Assembly: GCA_022578965.1 (NCBI GenBank)
Contig: MU400520.1
Span: 1 to 64,000, forward strand
Direction: 5' to 3'
DNA length: 64,000 bases
Source: Xylaria sp. FL1777
Lineage: Eukaryota > Ascomycota > Sordariomycetes > Xylariales > Xylariaceae
The notes beneath the pieces are model-generated. The model worked only from the letters and a program-made list of their open reading frames with translations, made no database searches and was not told the origin of the DNA. Position numbers and translations under genes: made by a program. Positions 35,278 through 48,019 of this stretch are shown one piece after another (within the stretch, counting starts at the first letter, position 1; each line of letters begins with the position of its first letter).

Positions 35278-36822
35278 GGTGGCGATAGCAAGCTGGTGTC
35301 TACGTCTACCGACCCAACAACGGTGAAGTTGGCGGATGTTAATTGAAACTCATAGGTACCGCTACAAATCAGGGAGCTGGGCTTGGAGCTTTTCTGGTAT
35401 CAAACACCCCACGTACGCTAAACCCGAACCGGGATTTAAGTACGCATAATCTAGTGGTGCCATGATTACTACGTACATCGTAGGGAATAGGTACCTAACT
35501 CCACTATTGATATAGTGCAGATAGTGCCCCCGTGCCGCTCTGCTAGTGACTCCACTAAGCGAACCGAGCTCACGGCACCCTACAGCTAGCTGTATGTATG
35601 TACATATGCTGTACAGAAAGCACCGCAGATCCATTATGACTGACACGAAGCCCATATCTACATACCTCTATGCGTAAGTAGATAGGTAGATTGTCATACG
35701 ACCTCGGTTCTCTAGACTCCCTTCCATACTTATCTCGACGCCCCGACCGTAAAGCCGTGGTACCGGGTCGTCGAGGACCATAAAACAGGAAGATAGGGAA
35801 CCACATAAATGTCGTTTGCACTAATTCTCTAGACTAGGTAAGTAGTTAGTTGTTGCTACAGTATGTTCAATACATACGATACATAGGCATATATCGATTT
35901 GAGATCAGCAGGGCTAACGGTGCCGAGAGCGCCGCGTGGAAGCAATGGCCTGTCTCTTGGCCAATCAACCATCACATGTCCATATCTCATGAACTGATGG
36001 TGGTGGTGTCGAAGGACTTGCTCGGACCTGCTCAGACCTGCTCATCCATTTGCAGCTGTAACACAGACCCTTCTGTCCAGTCGGTTCAAGTATACCAGTC
36101 GAAGTAAGTGAGTAAGAGGCGTATATGCTAAGGATCGCTGTGGGCTAATCGTAACACCTCTGATATACTATAGCTATCTTGCTTGATTAACCATCCCTTT
36201 TTTTCCCGTCTACTTTTTTCTATCTATGTATCCGAGTGTCTCGCCCTCCCTCTCGTCTTCTCTCCCTCCCTCCCCTGCTCTCTGAGCTATGTTCGTTATG
36301 CACTAGGCATTGAAGAATATCACGCGCGCATCTGTCGCGACTCTGTGTGCCACACTTACCCTTCCTGCATCTTATCTTAATAGTAGTATAGTATTCGCTC
36401 CTTCGCCCTGCCGGACACCCAGTCAGTCCTTGAATCGTTTCTTTTGCTCTCTATTTTCTCAAAGTTAATGCAAAGCTTGGGTGGGCTCTGAGCACACTAT
36501 ATATTACACCCCTCCTTTAGCTAAACATTGTTTGCCCAAGTTTGCCTTTCTGCATCTACCGATTGCCATTGATACCCAATCAAATTCGCCCGCCTTGTGA
36601 GCAATGCCATGGTACAACACGTAGATCTCCAACAGGGCACAGTCATCATCACACAGGTATGCCCCGTGTCTCGGTCCGTGTCTTTTGCCACCCCGTCGTG
36701 GGGCCTCTTTCAGTGCATTCCGTTGAGATCTTGAAGCCAACCAAGAATACGACCTCTGCTACCTCCGCTTAGTCGCCAACGTATTATACTTATTGTATAT
36801 CTATCCCTCAGCCATCGCCGAT
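35278..36822. other. Divergent promoter region between PET112 and the DUF6594 gene
   Basis: About 1.5 kb with only short frames. Pyrimidine-rich stretches (36240-36290) and GTACCT words (around 35355 and 35493) are present. No gene seen. Confidence 0.5.
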
Positions 36823-38725
36823 ATGGCCGATTACGGGGATAATATGCGTCAAGACGTTTCTTCGTTTTCCCGTACAGCTTCGGGGAAGGCCAGGCCGCGC
36901 GCTCAAGCTCCGGAGCTCCTAGCTGACTACAGCTCTGGAAAATCGAAGAAACTACACAGAAGATCGCCAACCATGGTCAGTATCTCCGGCGACAAAATAG
37001 AACGCGGCCAATCACCTAGTCACATCATTCCGTCTAGGGAAAGCTCGGAAAAAGCGCTCATCGAAAATCCCGCGACATCCAGCGAAAAGACGGAGGAACC
37101 TCGGAAGCCACCTAGGCCTTTCGTGAAGGACGAATCCTCACAAGCAATATCACCACTGCGCGAGTTGGATTTATTGCCTGACACGTCAAAACCCAGTCTT
37201 GGTCATGAGGCAGAAGATTCAAGTGGAAGCTGCGAAACTGTTACACACATACCGCCAACGAGGCGGGATAGTTCGGGAAGAGTAGCCCCTGTGAAGCCGA
37301 AGAAGTACCACTTCGGTAAACCTCACGTTTTGAGCTTTTTAGACTCGGACTCACCTCAACTTACGTCAGAGGGTATCCAACGTACGGTAAGAGAAGCGTC
37401 AGGGGTGTCGCCAGATGCGACCAAAGACACATCACCCCCAGCCCGCAGCACTTCGTCGACTTCCAGCGGCCCGAGAGAGGACCTCTTCGACGTCTTTGGT
37501 GACCATGAGACCGACCAAAGTACTAGCCCCGAACACAGCATCAATGGGGATCTGAGAGGCACTGTTGCTGATGAAGCAGGGCCTCGTGCAAGGACAGGTA
37601 AAAGCAGGGCACGAGGTTACGGCACTCCTGAAATGCCACGAGGAAATATCCAGCATCCCCACATAGCCCCCGAGGACCTCACTCCCCGAGCACCAAATCA
37701 ACATTTCTTCAAACCTGTCCTCCGACCTGAAAAGCCCCCATTGACCGGCTATGAGTTGTTAGCCTCGACCTTGTCTGCCACGTCAGTAGCTCGAAATGGA
37801 CCGCCCCTTCGGCCGTTATATCGGAGGTTTGAGACCCTGAATCATCGACTGCTACTCCATCTTCAGGACGAAATTAGTGAACTCGAGGAACAGCTGCGTC
37901 AACTTGACACCGCCGATACGCAGAATCGACGTCTGTCGAAGGGTATTCTCCCGGCGTCGCGGAGAGCGGAATCCATGTCGGGCAACGAGCTCCAATGGCG
38001 TAAGACGGACATCCTAGGAAAGATAGGCTTCAAACTGGAGCAGTATAGTAAGCGGATGAGCTGCGATCCGCCACTCTTCTTCAGCTACTAACCAATGTTT
38101 AGACCGGGTCTTGTCGTCATTTCGGGAGACACTCAGTCTACCAGCCCCGACACCAGCCGACATGCAGGAATATCGAGGCTTTCTTGCGAGCTACGGGCCA
38201 ATTGTCGAGATTGAAACGCAATTCTTAGATGCGACAGACGACCTCGTCTACTTGGGCTATAGCGATGAAGATGTGGTAACGAACGAGGAAGATGTAATCA
38301 CGCCGGTTTCGCCATCCGACGTCTCCGACTTCCACTCTCGACGTCGCGTATCGATCCTGTCCCAGTCCGATATCTCTCGCCGATACGACGAAAGAAGAAC
38401 CCCATCTCCTGACCAGGGGATTGCTACTCAATTTCCTACTCAAGATGCTCCCCAAGGTGCTCCTCATGATCAAGAAGCAGCGAACAAGCAATCGGTGACG
38501 CACTTGTCGATAGCGATGGCCGCAGCTATCACACTACCACTATTGACGTTTTTAGTAATTCCAGGATTCGTTGGGCGCATGACCGTGGTATGTCTAGTGG
38601 GAATTGGAATTCTGGGAGGATTGGTTCAAGGCAAGGTGATGAAGCTTCGGGCAAGCCAGGAGTTCTGTATCAGTGTGGGGCTTTATGGCGGCGTTATGGC
38701 CTTTCTCGCCGGGATGGTCAACTAA
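36823..38725 (+). CDS. DUF6594 membrane protein with long disordered N-terminus, two exons
   Basis: Exons 36823-38047 and 38103-38725 join in phase 1 over a 55-nt intron with a TACTAAC branch site, giving 615 aa. The ATG at 36823 starts MADYGDN. Residues 1-300 are disordered, rich in Ser, Pro and charged residues. From about 306 (PLTGYELLAS) comes the DUF6594 region: a helical pair with YRRFETLNHRLLLHLQDEI, the WRKTDILGKIGFKLEQYN core across the splice, then DMQEYRGFL. Hydrophobic spans at about 545-610 (ITLPLLTFLVIPGF, VVCLVGIGILGGLV, ISVGLYGGVMAFLAG) are the usual C-terminal membrane segments. DUF6594 proteins are common in filamentous fungi and of unknown function. Confidence 0.88.
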
Positions 38726-39330
38726 TCTTCAACATATGGGTGCTAAAGTGTGCACATGATGATGTTCTACACCTCACCATTGAGGGTTGTGTGATTCTAC
38801 GATACTGTTTTGAAACAATGGGAGGGGGATGAAATTCATGTACATCTACATGTAGGCAGTAAGCTATATTTGATTTTAGGTCACAGTAAAAGAATTGATT
38901 CATATCCCTGTGTTACCTACCTAAAGCCATCCTTTGTCATCTGCAATCTGCTAGGGCGGGTGCTGTAGGCTGCAGGCTGATATGATGTCAGGCTGCCGGG
39001 GTGACAAGCAACTTCGTCCCTAACACACACACACACGCACGCACGCACAAACACACACAGCGCATCTAATTAAGCAAATTATAATTATATAAGCATACAA
39101 TCTGCTTTCAACTTTTAATTATACCTCTTAATTTTATGAATTGCGGAAGGTTTGATGCCTGATGACCCTGCTTACCCACGACTATTTCTGACCAGGTAAT
39201 ACCTTATCTCACTCACTCCATGTGTAAGACAATTACCAGTGTCTCGCAAGTTTATTTTAATGCTTCATAAAGTTCATAAAGCTCATAAATCTTTATAGTG
39301 CTGACGTTTGCATGCACAGAAGGAACCACT
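38726..39330. other. Intergenic spacer with an (AC)n microsatellite
   Basis: An imperfect AC/GCAC tract lies at 39022-39060, followed by an AT-rich patch to about 39140. This is probably the 3' flank of the DUF6594 gene and the promoter of the exonuclease gene. Confidence 0.6.
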
Positions 39331-40683
39331 ATGGGGAAAAGACAACACTTCTGCAAAGACTGCGATGAGATCTTCCGGTCGAGAAGAATGCTCATAGATC
39401 ATGCCTTCAGCGCCGTCCACATGAGAGACCGCACTTGCATTAGCTGTTATAGGGTCTTCGAGACAGCTCATGGTCTAGATCTACACAAGACTCTGCATAA
39501 GAACCATCGACCGGAGCCTCCTATTTCTAAGCCTGCTCCTCCTAAACCTGCTTCAGGCCGTGGCATCGAAATACCACATATATCAGGCCAGATGAATCAC
39601 ACAGAGACATCTGTGACCACGCCTCATCCCAGCCACTTTTCCACAAGATGGTGGCGTGAAAGCGGCGACATGGAGGCAGCTCTACGGGAAAGACCTAACC
39701 ACGGCTACAAATGGGCATCTCCAGCACTCTCCGAGGCCGTCTACACGCTCCTCGAGTCCGAAATCCTCGACAGCGAGCGTCGCAGGTCGGAGGGATTTCC
39801 CCTCCTCTCGCCCCTGCGCCAGTACGAGCGAAGGACCGCCGCCAACACCGGCAACCGAGCAAGAACCGCTAGCGCAAACAGCCACCCCCTCCCCCTCCCG
39901 CAGCCCAGCCCCTTCCGCCGCGGCCCGACGTACGCCGCGCTCGTCCTCGACTGCGAGATGGTCGAGCTCGACGACGGCGCGCAGGACCTCGTCAGCGTCT
40001 CGGCCGTGGACTTCCTCAGCGGCCGCATCGTGCTGCACAGCCTCGTGCAGCCGACGGGCCGCGTGCGGAACTGGCGCACGCGCGTCACGGGCGTGACGCC
40101 GCGGGTCCTCTCCGAAGCCAAGTCCATGAGCAAGGACAATGAGAATGAGAAAGGGAATCAGAAGGGGGAGGGGATGGCGACGCCGGTGCTACGCGGATGG
40201 CCAGAAGCCCGCGAGAGGATCCTAGCCGTCGTAGACGCAAGCACGATCCTCGTGGGCCACGCACTCCCCAACGACCTCAAGATGCTGCGCATCGCGGCCG
40301 ACCGCGTCGTCGACTCGGCGGTGCTGACGGCTCGCGCGGCCTTCGGCGCCGTCGATAAGTTCCCGCGGCGCTGGGGCCTCAAGAGCGCGTGTCGCGATCT
40401 GGTGGGGGTGGATGTGCAGATGCGGCGTGCGCATGATCCCCTCGAGGACGCGCTCGCTACCAGGGAGCTCGTGCTCTGGTGTCTGACGCATCCGGCGCGC
40501 CTGCTGGAGTGGGGGCATGGTGCGCGTGGGGAGTATCTGAGGCTTGTGGAGGTGCGGCGCGAGTTGCAGAGGGCTGAGGCCAAGAGGAAGGCTGAGGAGG
40601 AGGAGGAGAGGAGGAAGAGAGTTGAGGGGGGTGTTCCGTTGGTGGAGGGGGGCGAAGGATTCGCGGATTTGGTGGCTGTTTAG
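39331..40683 (+). CDS. DEDDh RNA exonuclease with N-terminal zinc fingers (REX4/ISG20-like)
   Basis: The ATG at 39331 (ACTATGGGG) gives 450 aa in one exon. Residues 5-55 hold two C2H2-type fingers (HFCKDC...H...H and RTCISC...H...H). The exonuclease domain spans about 200-400 with all acidic residues: D207 and E209 in VLDCEMV, D315 in VGHALPNDLKML, H368 and D373 in HDPLEDAL, so it should be an active 3'-5' exonuclease of the DEDDh type. Relatives such as yeast Rex4 trim pre-rRNA in the nucleus; assignment to rRNA processing is by family. A low-complexity insert (KDNENEKGNQKGEG, about 270-283) interrupts the domain. The C-terminus is a Glu/Arg-rich helix. Very high GC content in the second half. 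Confidence 0.9.
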   Translation: MGKRQHFCKDCDEIFRSRRMLIDHAFSAVHMRDRTCISCYRVFETAHGLDLHKTLHKNHRPEPPISKPAPPKPASGRGIEIPHISGQMNHTETSVTTPHPSHFSTRWWRESGDMEAALRERPNHGYKWASPALSEAVYTLLESEILDSERRRSEGFPLLSPLRQYERRTAANTGNRARTASANSHPLPLPQPSPFRRGPTYAALVLDCEMVELDDGAQDLVSVSAVDFLSGRIVLHSLVQPTGRVRNWRTRVTGVTPRVLSEAKSMSKDNENEKGNQKGEGMATPVLRGWPEARERILAVVDASTILVGHALPNDLKMLRIAADRVVDSAVLTARAAFGAVDKFPRRWGLKSACRDLVGVDVQMRRAHDPLEDALATRELVLWCLTHPARLLEWGHGARGEYLRLVEVRRELQRAEAKRKAEEEEERRKRVEGGVPLVEGGEGFADLVAV

Positions 40684-42085
40684 GGCTGAGATATGAGAAG
40701 TGGTGGATTGGGAGGGAAATCATGTCGGTTTATTAACCTGTCTATGCCAGGCTGAGGGGGTTTACAGCTGAACCCGAGGTGCATGATCGACATGCTATAA
40801 GGTAGGGAGTCCTGGCTTTATTAAGTAGAGACTAGCTGCCACATCTCGTCTCCTCTGGCCGCGAATGACTTCCCGGATGTCCGTATACTTACTATAGGCG
40901 ATGAAGACAGTGAAGAATAGCTCAAGAAGCCCTCAAAAGACATCTATGTTGTTCCTGCCACTTATATCCCTATTTATATACGTTCAAGTGTGAGCCGCTG
41001 TGGTGAATGACATATTAGTAGGTAAGGGTCGTGATTTCTAGTGCAAACCAGATCAGGGTATTCTTATGTCGTGTATGTACGGCAAGGCATAGGGTAATAA
41101 TATAGGTCAATTGAGGACACCCGTGGGACCTCAGTTTTAACGCTTATGAGGTATGTAACTCTCAGTTCTAGTTGATGCCATTCCACGCACACCTGCCTAC
41201 TTACTATAGAAAATATGCGGATATAGTAGCTATCTTATGGCAATGTACTAATTTATCGGCGAGCTGAAACATAGGGGATTGATCAGTTGAATGTCTTTAA
41301 CGTTCGATACGAGTCTATTTCGCTACTTCGCATACTTCCTCGGGGGTATCAGACGTAGCAAGCTCTATCTATGTTACAGTGGGATATGCTGGTACAGTAG
41401 GATTGTTGTGTTTGTCCTTTTATACAGAGTATTTTTACTACCTGATATGATGTTATCTTGAGCTTCTCGGGTCTCCATTAGTACAACGCTCGTGGCTACT
41501 ACAACTAATCTTTAAGCTGAAGACAGTTGGTTCTCTGTCTGTGTGTTAGTTGTTCAGCGAGTTCTATTAAGTCAGGCTTCTCTGTCTTTTCCTTCGTCGA
41601 TTATTAATTGTATACTAGATCAAACAACTCTGTAGTGCTACTACGTGGCCATTTTTGGGTTTGCTGGGGATTTTATAGATGTTTTTAGTACTTTGTGGTT
41701 AGTCTGTATTTTGAGGTTTGGAAAGTGATGGCTACTGAATTATTGAACTCTGTAAAGTGGTCCACGGATCTCAACTATCCGTATTCCCTAAATGGCGATA
41801 GGTCTGTAGGTGTATCCGTTATGGCATCGTTGGCTGAGTTCATTGTGGTTTTACATTATGCCGCTATCTATTTCACGGCCTATTGATTTATCCGTACTGC
41901 ATTCTGTTAAGCTCGTCGCTTAGAACGCCAATAGCCTTTTCTGTCACGTCTAGGACAGTAGTGTAGCTCATATGTTGTATATTGTCCTTGTTCATTCTGC
42001 GAGGAACTGCTCTCGAGAGTTTGAATCGTGGCAAAAGTATTGTATATAGGTGTCATATACTTTAGCTCCGCCGCTACTCCTATTG
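40684..42085. other. Intergenic spacer, no gene seen
   Basis: 1.4 kb marking the boundary between the housekeeping block and the accessory cluster. Only short frames, for example 41695-41886. Confidence 0.5.
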
Positions 42086-45000
42086 TTATGCTTCTGAATC
42101 TGAATCTGAATCTATCCAATAGTTCGCTTCGTCTCCCTCGATCTGCTGAATTGGGGGGGGAGACTTGTCTTTGGAATCATCGCCCTCCTTCCCTTCTTCC
42201 GTGTTCTCTTCCTCACTATCGGCTATAAACTCGTCGCCTGAAACCTCCCAGTCAGTATGCTCTGGGAAGAATTCGTCGCGTCGTCTATAGCACTTTCCGC
42301 ATAACCAACATTCTGACGCGTACTTCTGACTAATAAAGACCAGACCGAATCCATCCTTTCCCAGTCTGTCAGTACAGAACTATAAAAGCTCCTTAATGGG
42401 GATGGATGCATGAACTCACGCATAAACAGGCATCACAGTAGCCAACACCGTGTGGTTTCCCCTTGCGGTACCGGTGTGCCTGCAAGTCCCACGTCATCTC
42501 CTGCCCATTTCTTTCGACAGTTTTCTCCTTCGGTATCAGCAATGAGACAACTTCCTTGCCAGCACCATGGTAGCAAGCCAACTTAAGAGCCGACCACTCT
42601 TTGCCATGGTATGTTCTAGTGACCCAGGGATCGGCACCCTTATCAAGTAGGAGCTTGATAACGGCGGCCCGGCCAGACGAAAAGCCACCCCAAAAATTAA
42701 ATGGCAGGACAGCCCAGAGAAGCGGCGTCCAGCCGTCATTATCGGGCTCATTCACAAGCCCACTAGTTATGGACAAGCATTTTTCTACCACATCGACGCG
42801 GCCGCTGCTAACAGCGGTGTGTAGCAGGGTGCGACCCAGCTTGTCTTTGACCTGCGTATCGGCTCCGAGGGAGAGAAGCTGCTCTATGTGTTTGACCGTG
42901 CGGAAAGTCGCGTAGTGGATCGGTCTTCGGTTCATACTGTCGTCCTCGTTCACGACTGCGCCCGCCTCCACCAAGAGTTGAATCAGTTCAGGGGTCCCTC
43001 TCAGACACGCAGCATGAAGAGAGGACTGTAGTCTACCACCCCGCGCAGTTACGTCTGCGCCAGCTTCATATATCAAAAACCGAATAATATCAAGCTTGGC
43101 GATGCTTTCGGCGGTGCTTTCGGCGGGCGTTAGCGAGGCATATAGGAGCGGTGTACCATGAACAGGATCCACCAAATTAACATTTGCGCCTTTTGAGATA
43201 AGTAGCTTGACCATGCTAAGGTTGAAGACCGAGCAGGCAGCGTGCAGAGGGCCACCTTCCATGCTATTAACTATGTTGAGCCCGGCGCCAGCTGATATGA
43301 GGTACTCGGCTATTTCCGTCTGTCCTTTCGATATTGCATAAGCCAGGGGTACGTGCCGTCTTCCACGGACGTCAAGACCAGCTCCTCGATTCACGAGTAG
43401 CTTGATCAACGAGACTGGTGTTTTATTATTTATGGCCCGAAGTAGCGGCGTTACACCGGTGTCGTCCTGGACGTCTAGCTCCAGGTTGTATTCTAGAAGA
43501 GCTTGTATCATAGGTTTGGATGGTCTTGAGACGGCTAGGTGAAGTGCTGTTTCCTTGTTTGGCCCTCTGGCTCTTACGTTGGCTCCAGCTTTGAGAAGAG
43601 CACGTACTATCTCGTGGTGTCCATTCCAGACTGCTGCTAGGAGCGGAGTGAAATTGGAGTGCCTCATACCAGGAAACTCACACGTTACTTCAATATCAGC
43701 CCCGCGGGAAATCAAAAGTTTGACACTCTCGAGTTCACCATTCCACGTAGCAATGTATAAGACCGTGCTATCTTCGGAAATAGCATCAATATTTGCACCC
43801 CCATCGAGCAGCGCCTCAAGGCACTCGGGATATTTCCACCCCTCATGAAGGGGCGTCCACCGGCGGGCCGTGCATGACTCAAGCTCCGCGCCCTCTGCTA
43901 CCAGAGACCGTATGATTTCTGCGTGTCCTGCGCTTGCTGACAAGTGGAGTGGTGAATGCCCCCCGTAGGAGGCGTTAACGTTGACCCCCATATCGAGGAG
44001 AATTTCCACGATATCTTCGGAGCCCTTTTCGATGGCGACTATAAGCGGGGTGGTCGTCGTAATCGGATCGCCACCTCTCTGTTCGAGAGTAACGTCAACG
44101 CCACGTTCAACAAATAGTCTCAGTATTTCTAGTTCGCAATTGGGTGATTCACATGCGTTAATGAACGGTCGACATCTCACCGAACCATTCACTTGCGCGC
44201 CATGATCAAGGAGCAAGCGGCACATGTTTTCATCACCACTATCAGCAGCCGAAGAGAGGGCGGTGAACTCGGGACTACCGTACTGCTTGTTAGGATTTGC
44301 TCCAGCCTGTAACAACATCCTCACGCAGGTGTCATATGATACGGATGATGCATATGTCAATGAAGAATGCTCTCTAACGGGATTCATGAGCGATTCGACG
44401 TCCGTCGTCTCTGCACCAGCCTGGAGCAGCGCGCCCACGGCTTGGTGGTGGCCAAGAACGGTGGCATACTCCAGTGCAGTTCTCTCACAGTCATCGCGGG
44501 ACTGAATTGCAACTTTCCCCCAGGCGAGGGCCTGAATCGCTGCGCCACAGCCAGATCTTACCGCTGCGTGCAAGGCATGGCGGCTCTCGTTGCTTTCATT
44601 ATGGACGCCGATGACTACCCGGTGATAGAGGATCACAAAAATCGTGCCAGCATGTCCCCCAGCAGCAGCACAGCAGAGCATCGATGGTAACTCTTGGGGG
44701 TTGTCTGTATCTGAGGAGTCATGGCAATTGAGTAGGTTCGTTAGGAGGTTACTCTTGCCAGCCCAGGCCACACGGCATAAGACTAGATGAGGCCAACGGT
44801 ATGATACTGCGTTGTGCCGGCTCGTCGAGTATGCCAATAGAGTCTTCAAAATGCCAAACTCCGCTGAGCTTGCAGCGGCCTCCATTGCGCCGAAAATATC
44901 ACTCAGTGGCAGAGTGTACGGAAATTTAAGAAGACTAGCTACAATGCCCTTATGGCCTCTTCTTGCTGCCGTGCATAGCGCATCTGTTACCGTTCTCTCC

Positions 45001-47671
45001 CACCCCGCCGACGTTTCTAGGGTGGCAATGATATCATCAACTTCTTGTTGTACCCCAAGGAACGAAAGCATTGAGAGTTGGGATGATGGTGGTTTTGTGG
45101 CTCTCAGATGTGGTAGGCAGGAATACCAGTTGACCAAGAACCAAGGCTTCAATACATTTATATCACGCAGGGAATCTGTGATCTCCATCGGTACGGGTGT
45201 TTGGCAACCTGTTGAATATCCTCGCCTATAATGACTTGGCCAATATTTGATCGCGTAAGGTGTGATGTCACGCCGACCATCAAGTAGAATCATAGAGTCC
45301 TGAGAATTGTCGCCGGCCACCGAGATACGCGCTTGAACTCCAGGGAGGGAGAGAAATTGTATGCATGTCAAGGTGATCTCCCTGTGAGCCTCCTCTGGCA
45401 TAGGCGATGTGTACCAGCCACCGGCGTTCTTTGCGGATGAGAATAACTCTCGCACAGAGGGGCTGCTGAATTGAATTTCATCGTTTGCTATAGCAAGAAG
45501 CGGACCAAAGGTGTTACGAATCGTAGATAAATAGTCGAGATAATCAACAGCGTCAGGGTCTAAGGAGAGAGCTGAGGCAAGCTCTTGGGCGCCCAGGGGT
45601 CTCATAGAATATAGCGCCCAAACAATTGTCTTCCTGCCCCAGTCACGCGCTGCTTGCGGTACCGTCTGGAGTATCCTCCCAAAGAGCCGCCTTGGGGAGG
45701 GTGGGGATAATATTGCAATTTCTTCTTCTAGGGAGCGTTTTGTTGTCCATGTCGACATAAGCAGCCACTGGTACATAAGGCAAGAGAATTTGACATCTGG
45801 TCCGCAACTCAGAAGGAGCCTTTTAATCTGCGAGGAACAATGCCGGATTTCGGAATGCTCTAACAACAACCTAAGGTACAGATTGTCGGCTAGTGCGTTA
45901 TCGCTCGAAGGGTAGACAGGTTGCCCGCGACCTCTCAAGTTGATCTCCGGGCATTTGGCATTAACTAGCGTGTCGCGAATCTGCTTGTCGTCCACGGTTG
46001 TGACGAGCACCTTGAAGTACATATCGGATTGGCTAGCGATATCTAATAGTTGCGACAGGAAAAATTGCCTGGAAGTAGGTTCACACTCGTCCAATCTATC
46101 TACAACCCAGATCATGCAAGCCTCCACCCCCAAATCGGTTTTTACACTTCTAAGGAGATGGAAAGCATCCCGCTTGGTTAAACACTGGTTGAATAGCGGT
46201 GGCTCAAGTACGGACGCGTGCGGTGATGATGGGTTACGGTACCTACCCAGAACCATGGCTAAGAATGTTGTTGCCATGGTAGCTAAGCGGCTCCTTCGGT
46301 CATCGTGTTGGTCGAACTTAAAATAGAGATTAATATCATCGTTCGGCTCAGTTAATTCGGATTCGGATATAATCTTGCGAAAACCATACTCGGCAGCTTG
46401 TGAGGCTTCCGGACTTCCATAGACATGTAGGATGCTGCATTTCCGGCAGCTAATCCAGTCCTGAAATGTTTGATCACTGTCCAACCAAGTGCATGGATTT
46501 GTGACGCCCAGATGGGCTGTTAGTGGATAGACGGGCGCGGCCTGAGATTCGATTGTGTTGATTAAGGGAGAGAAAGCATCATTCATCCAGGGAACTATCT
46601 GTCATTCAGCATGCCTTCTACCTTCACGGGAAGCTAATGCATAATCATCAGACTACTTACATTTCGTTACTCGATCGAATCCTTTTTTCATTGTCTCAAA
46701 AAACGCTTGTCGCGAGTTTTCATCTTTTAAATTGATGGACTCTTTGTCGAGTCCACACCGCAACTCCATTGGTATGTCAAGAGTTGCAGTGAGGTGGTCG
46801 GACACCTAATCTCTAATCATTAGAATGAACGAATTAACTGATAATAAAGATATATTATATAGTCTACTTGCCTCAGTTGTGTTGAGACCAGTTGAGTAGA
46901 CATTGACAATTGTTGCCTGTATCAACATTCGAGTCTGCAGAAACGAGTCCGAGACCGAAACGGCCGTGTTTGAAAGACATCTCGCCTCTCGTACCGTGAA
47001 TGTGTCTGGCGCCCTCGAAAGTACGAACCTGGTTATCTTGCTCTCCAAGTCTTGAACATCGTTCCATCTATGGGGACAGCCTATAAAGGCTAAGAGACGC
47101 GTGCAGCTTTTGATGCTGGCAAACTCTGGTTTATTGAAGCTTGCCTGAATCAATGCCTAGAAGAAGCTTTGCAATTAGAAGAAACATTTGGGGAGCAGCA
47201 ATTTGCTGTCGTCTTATCACGTACCTCTTTCACAATAAGGCCGCCGAAATCTGAGGCGACAAAAACGAGGGGTAGAGGCTACACGATATCAGCTGACGGA
47301 GTAATGCCAACAATATTCTATATACGAACATTATTTTGATTTTTTCTCACATCGACGATTTGCTCCAGCAGTTGTAGCGCCTCTCGCTGTATAGCATCTC
47401 GCGTGCAAAGCCCTCCCAATGTCGCACTGCTATCATGATAGCTATACAGCAACACCCTCCCTTTCAGGTTGTCTTTCTTCAACTTCTCCGTTAACCAGGT
47501 CACGGAGCCATTATCAGTCCACATTTGACTTTTAGAGCTGTAGAGACCATGGATGGCAACGAGGCTGCGAACTCGTTAGAAGCGACTGGGGTAAGTAGAC
47601 CGCTACTATATTGAAACTTACTCAAAGTAACCCTCTCCCATGTGATTTAAGCTCGTTATCTCGACTTCCAT
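42086..47671 (-). CDS. NLR-like protein: pseudo-hydrolase, degenerate NACHT-like region, ankyrin repeats, ZZ-like tail
   Basis: Minus-strand exons 47671-47622, 47564-47351, 47278-47225, 47156-46872, 46805-46661, 46594-42420 and 42325-42086 join in frame to 1720 aa; introns are 57-94 nt, the fourth GC-AG. The head (1-200) matches the alpha/beta-hydrolase domain of fungal NLRs: LVAIHGLYSS, VLLYSYHD, FVASDFGGLIVKE and FIGCPHR. The usual GHSLGG is ASDFGG, so nucleophile Ser is Asp98. A NACHT-like region has Walker B WVVDRLDEC (412-420), but its P-loop (309-316, GSPEASQA) lacks the GK[S/T] core. Some 20 ankyrin repeats follow (about 820-1610). The C-terminus has CDAC and CWLCGKC plus EFFPEHTDW, like a ZZ finger, then an acidic end. 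Probably a receptor-like scaffold in self/non-self recognition, without ATPase or esterase activity. Terminal-exon splicing is least certain. Confidence 0.82.
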
Positions 47672-48019
47672 AATGATACAAGCATTTGTTATGCGCTCAC
47701 GTATCGACACGACCACGCAATCAGCATAAACCCAGAATGCTTCTATGATGTTACTTGGGTGCCCGATCTAGGACTACCTATGTGATGATGGGTGCTCAGC
47801 TGTAAATTGGGACACACGTGGATATCCCGACGATGTCTAGTGACTATATGTATATCGCCATATTACACAGCTGCGGAGGTCCTCCCTTACGTGGTATCAT
47901 GGTACTCGCCAATCAATTCGATCCTAATATCCCTTGATAGAATCCTAATATCCCTTAATAGAATCCTGATATCCCTTGACAGAATCCGGTCCAATTGATT
48001 TACAAGTACAGCCCCCCGA
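47672..48019. other. Intergenic region upstream of the NLR-like gene
   Basis: Contains a short tandem repeat (separate entry). No gene seen; the left part is the probable NLR promoter. Confidence 0.5.
47920..47982. repeat. 21-bp tandem repeat, three copies
   Basis: The unit, close to AATCCTAATATCCCTTGATA plus G, is repeated three times without gaps with one to three changes per copy. It lies just before the degenerate gene fragment. Confidence 0.8.

Noticed and set aside
39682..40583. Long minus-strand frames opposite the exonuclease gene
   Set aside because: Shadows in a very GC-rich coding region; Arg/Ala/Ser-rich with no motifs.
41907..42119. Minus-strand frame with repeated Phe-Arg residues
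   Set aside because: Out-of-frame reading of the acidic repeat (GATTCA) at the end of the NLR-like gene.
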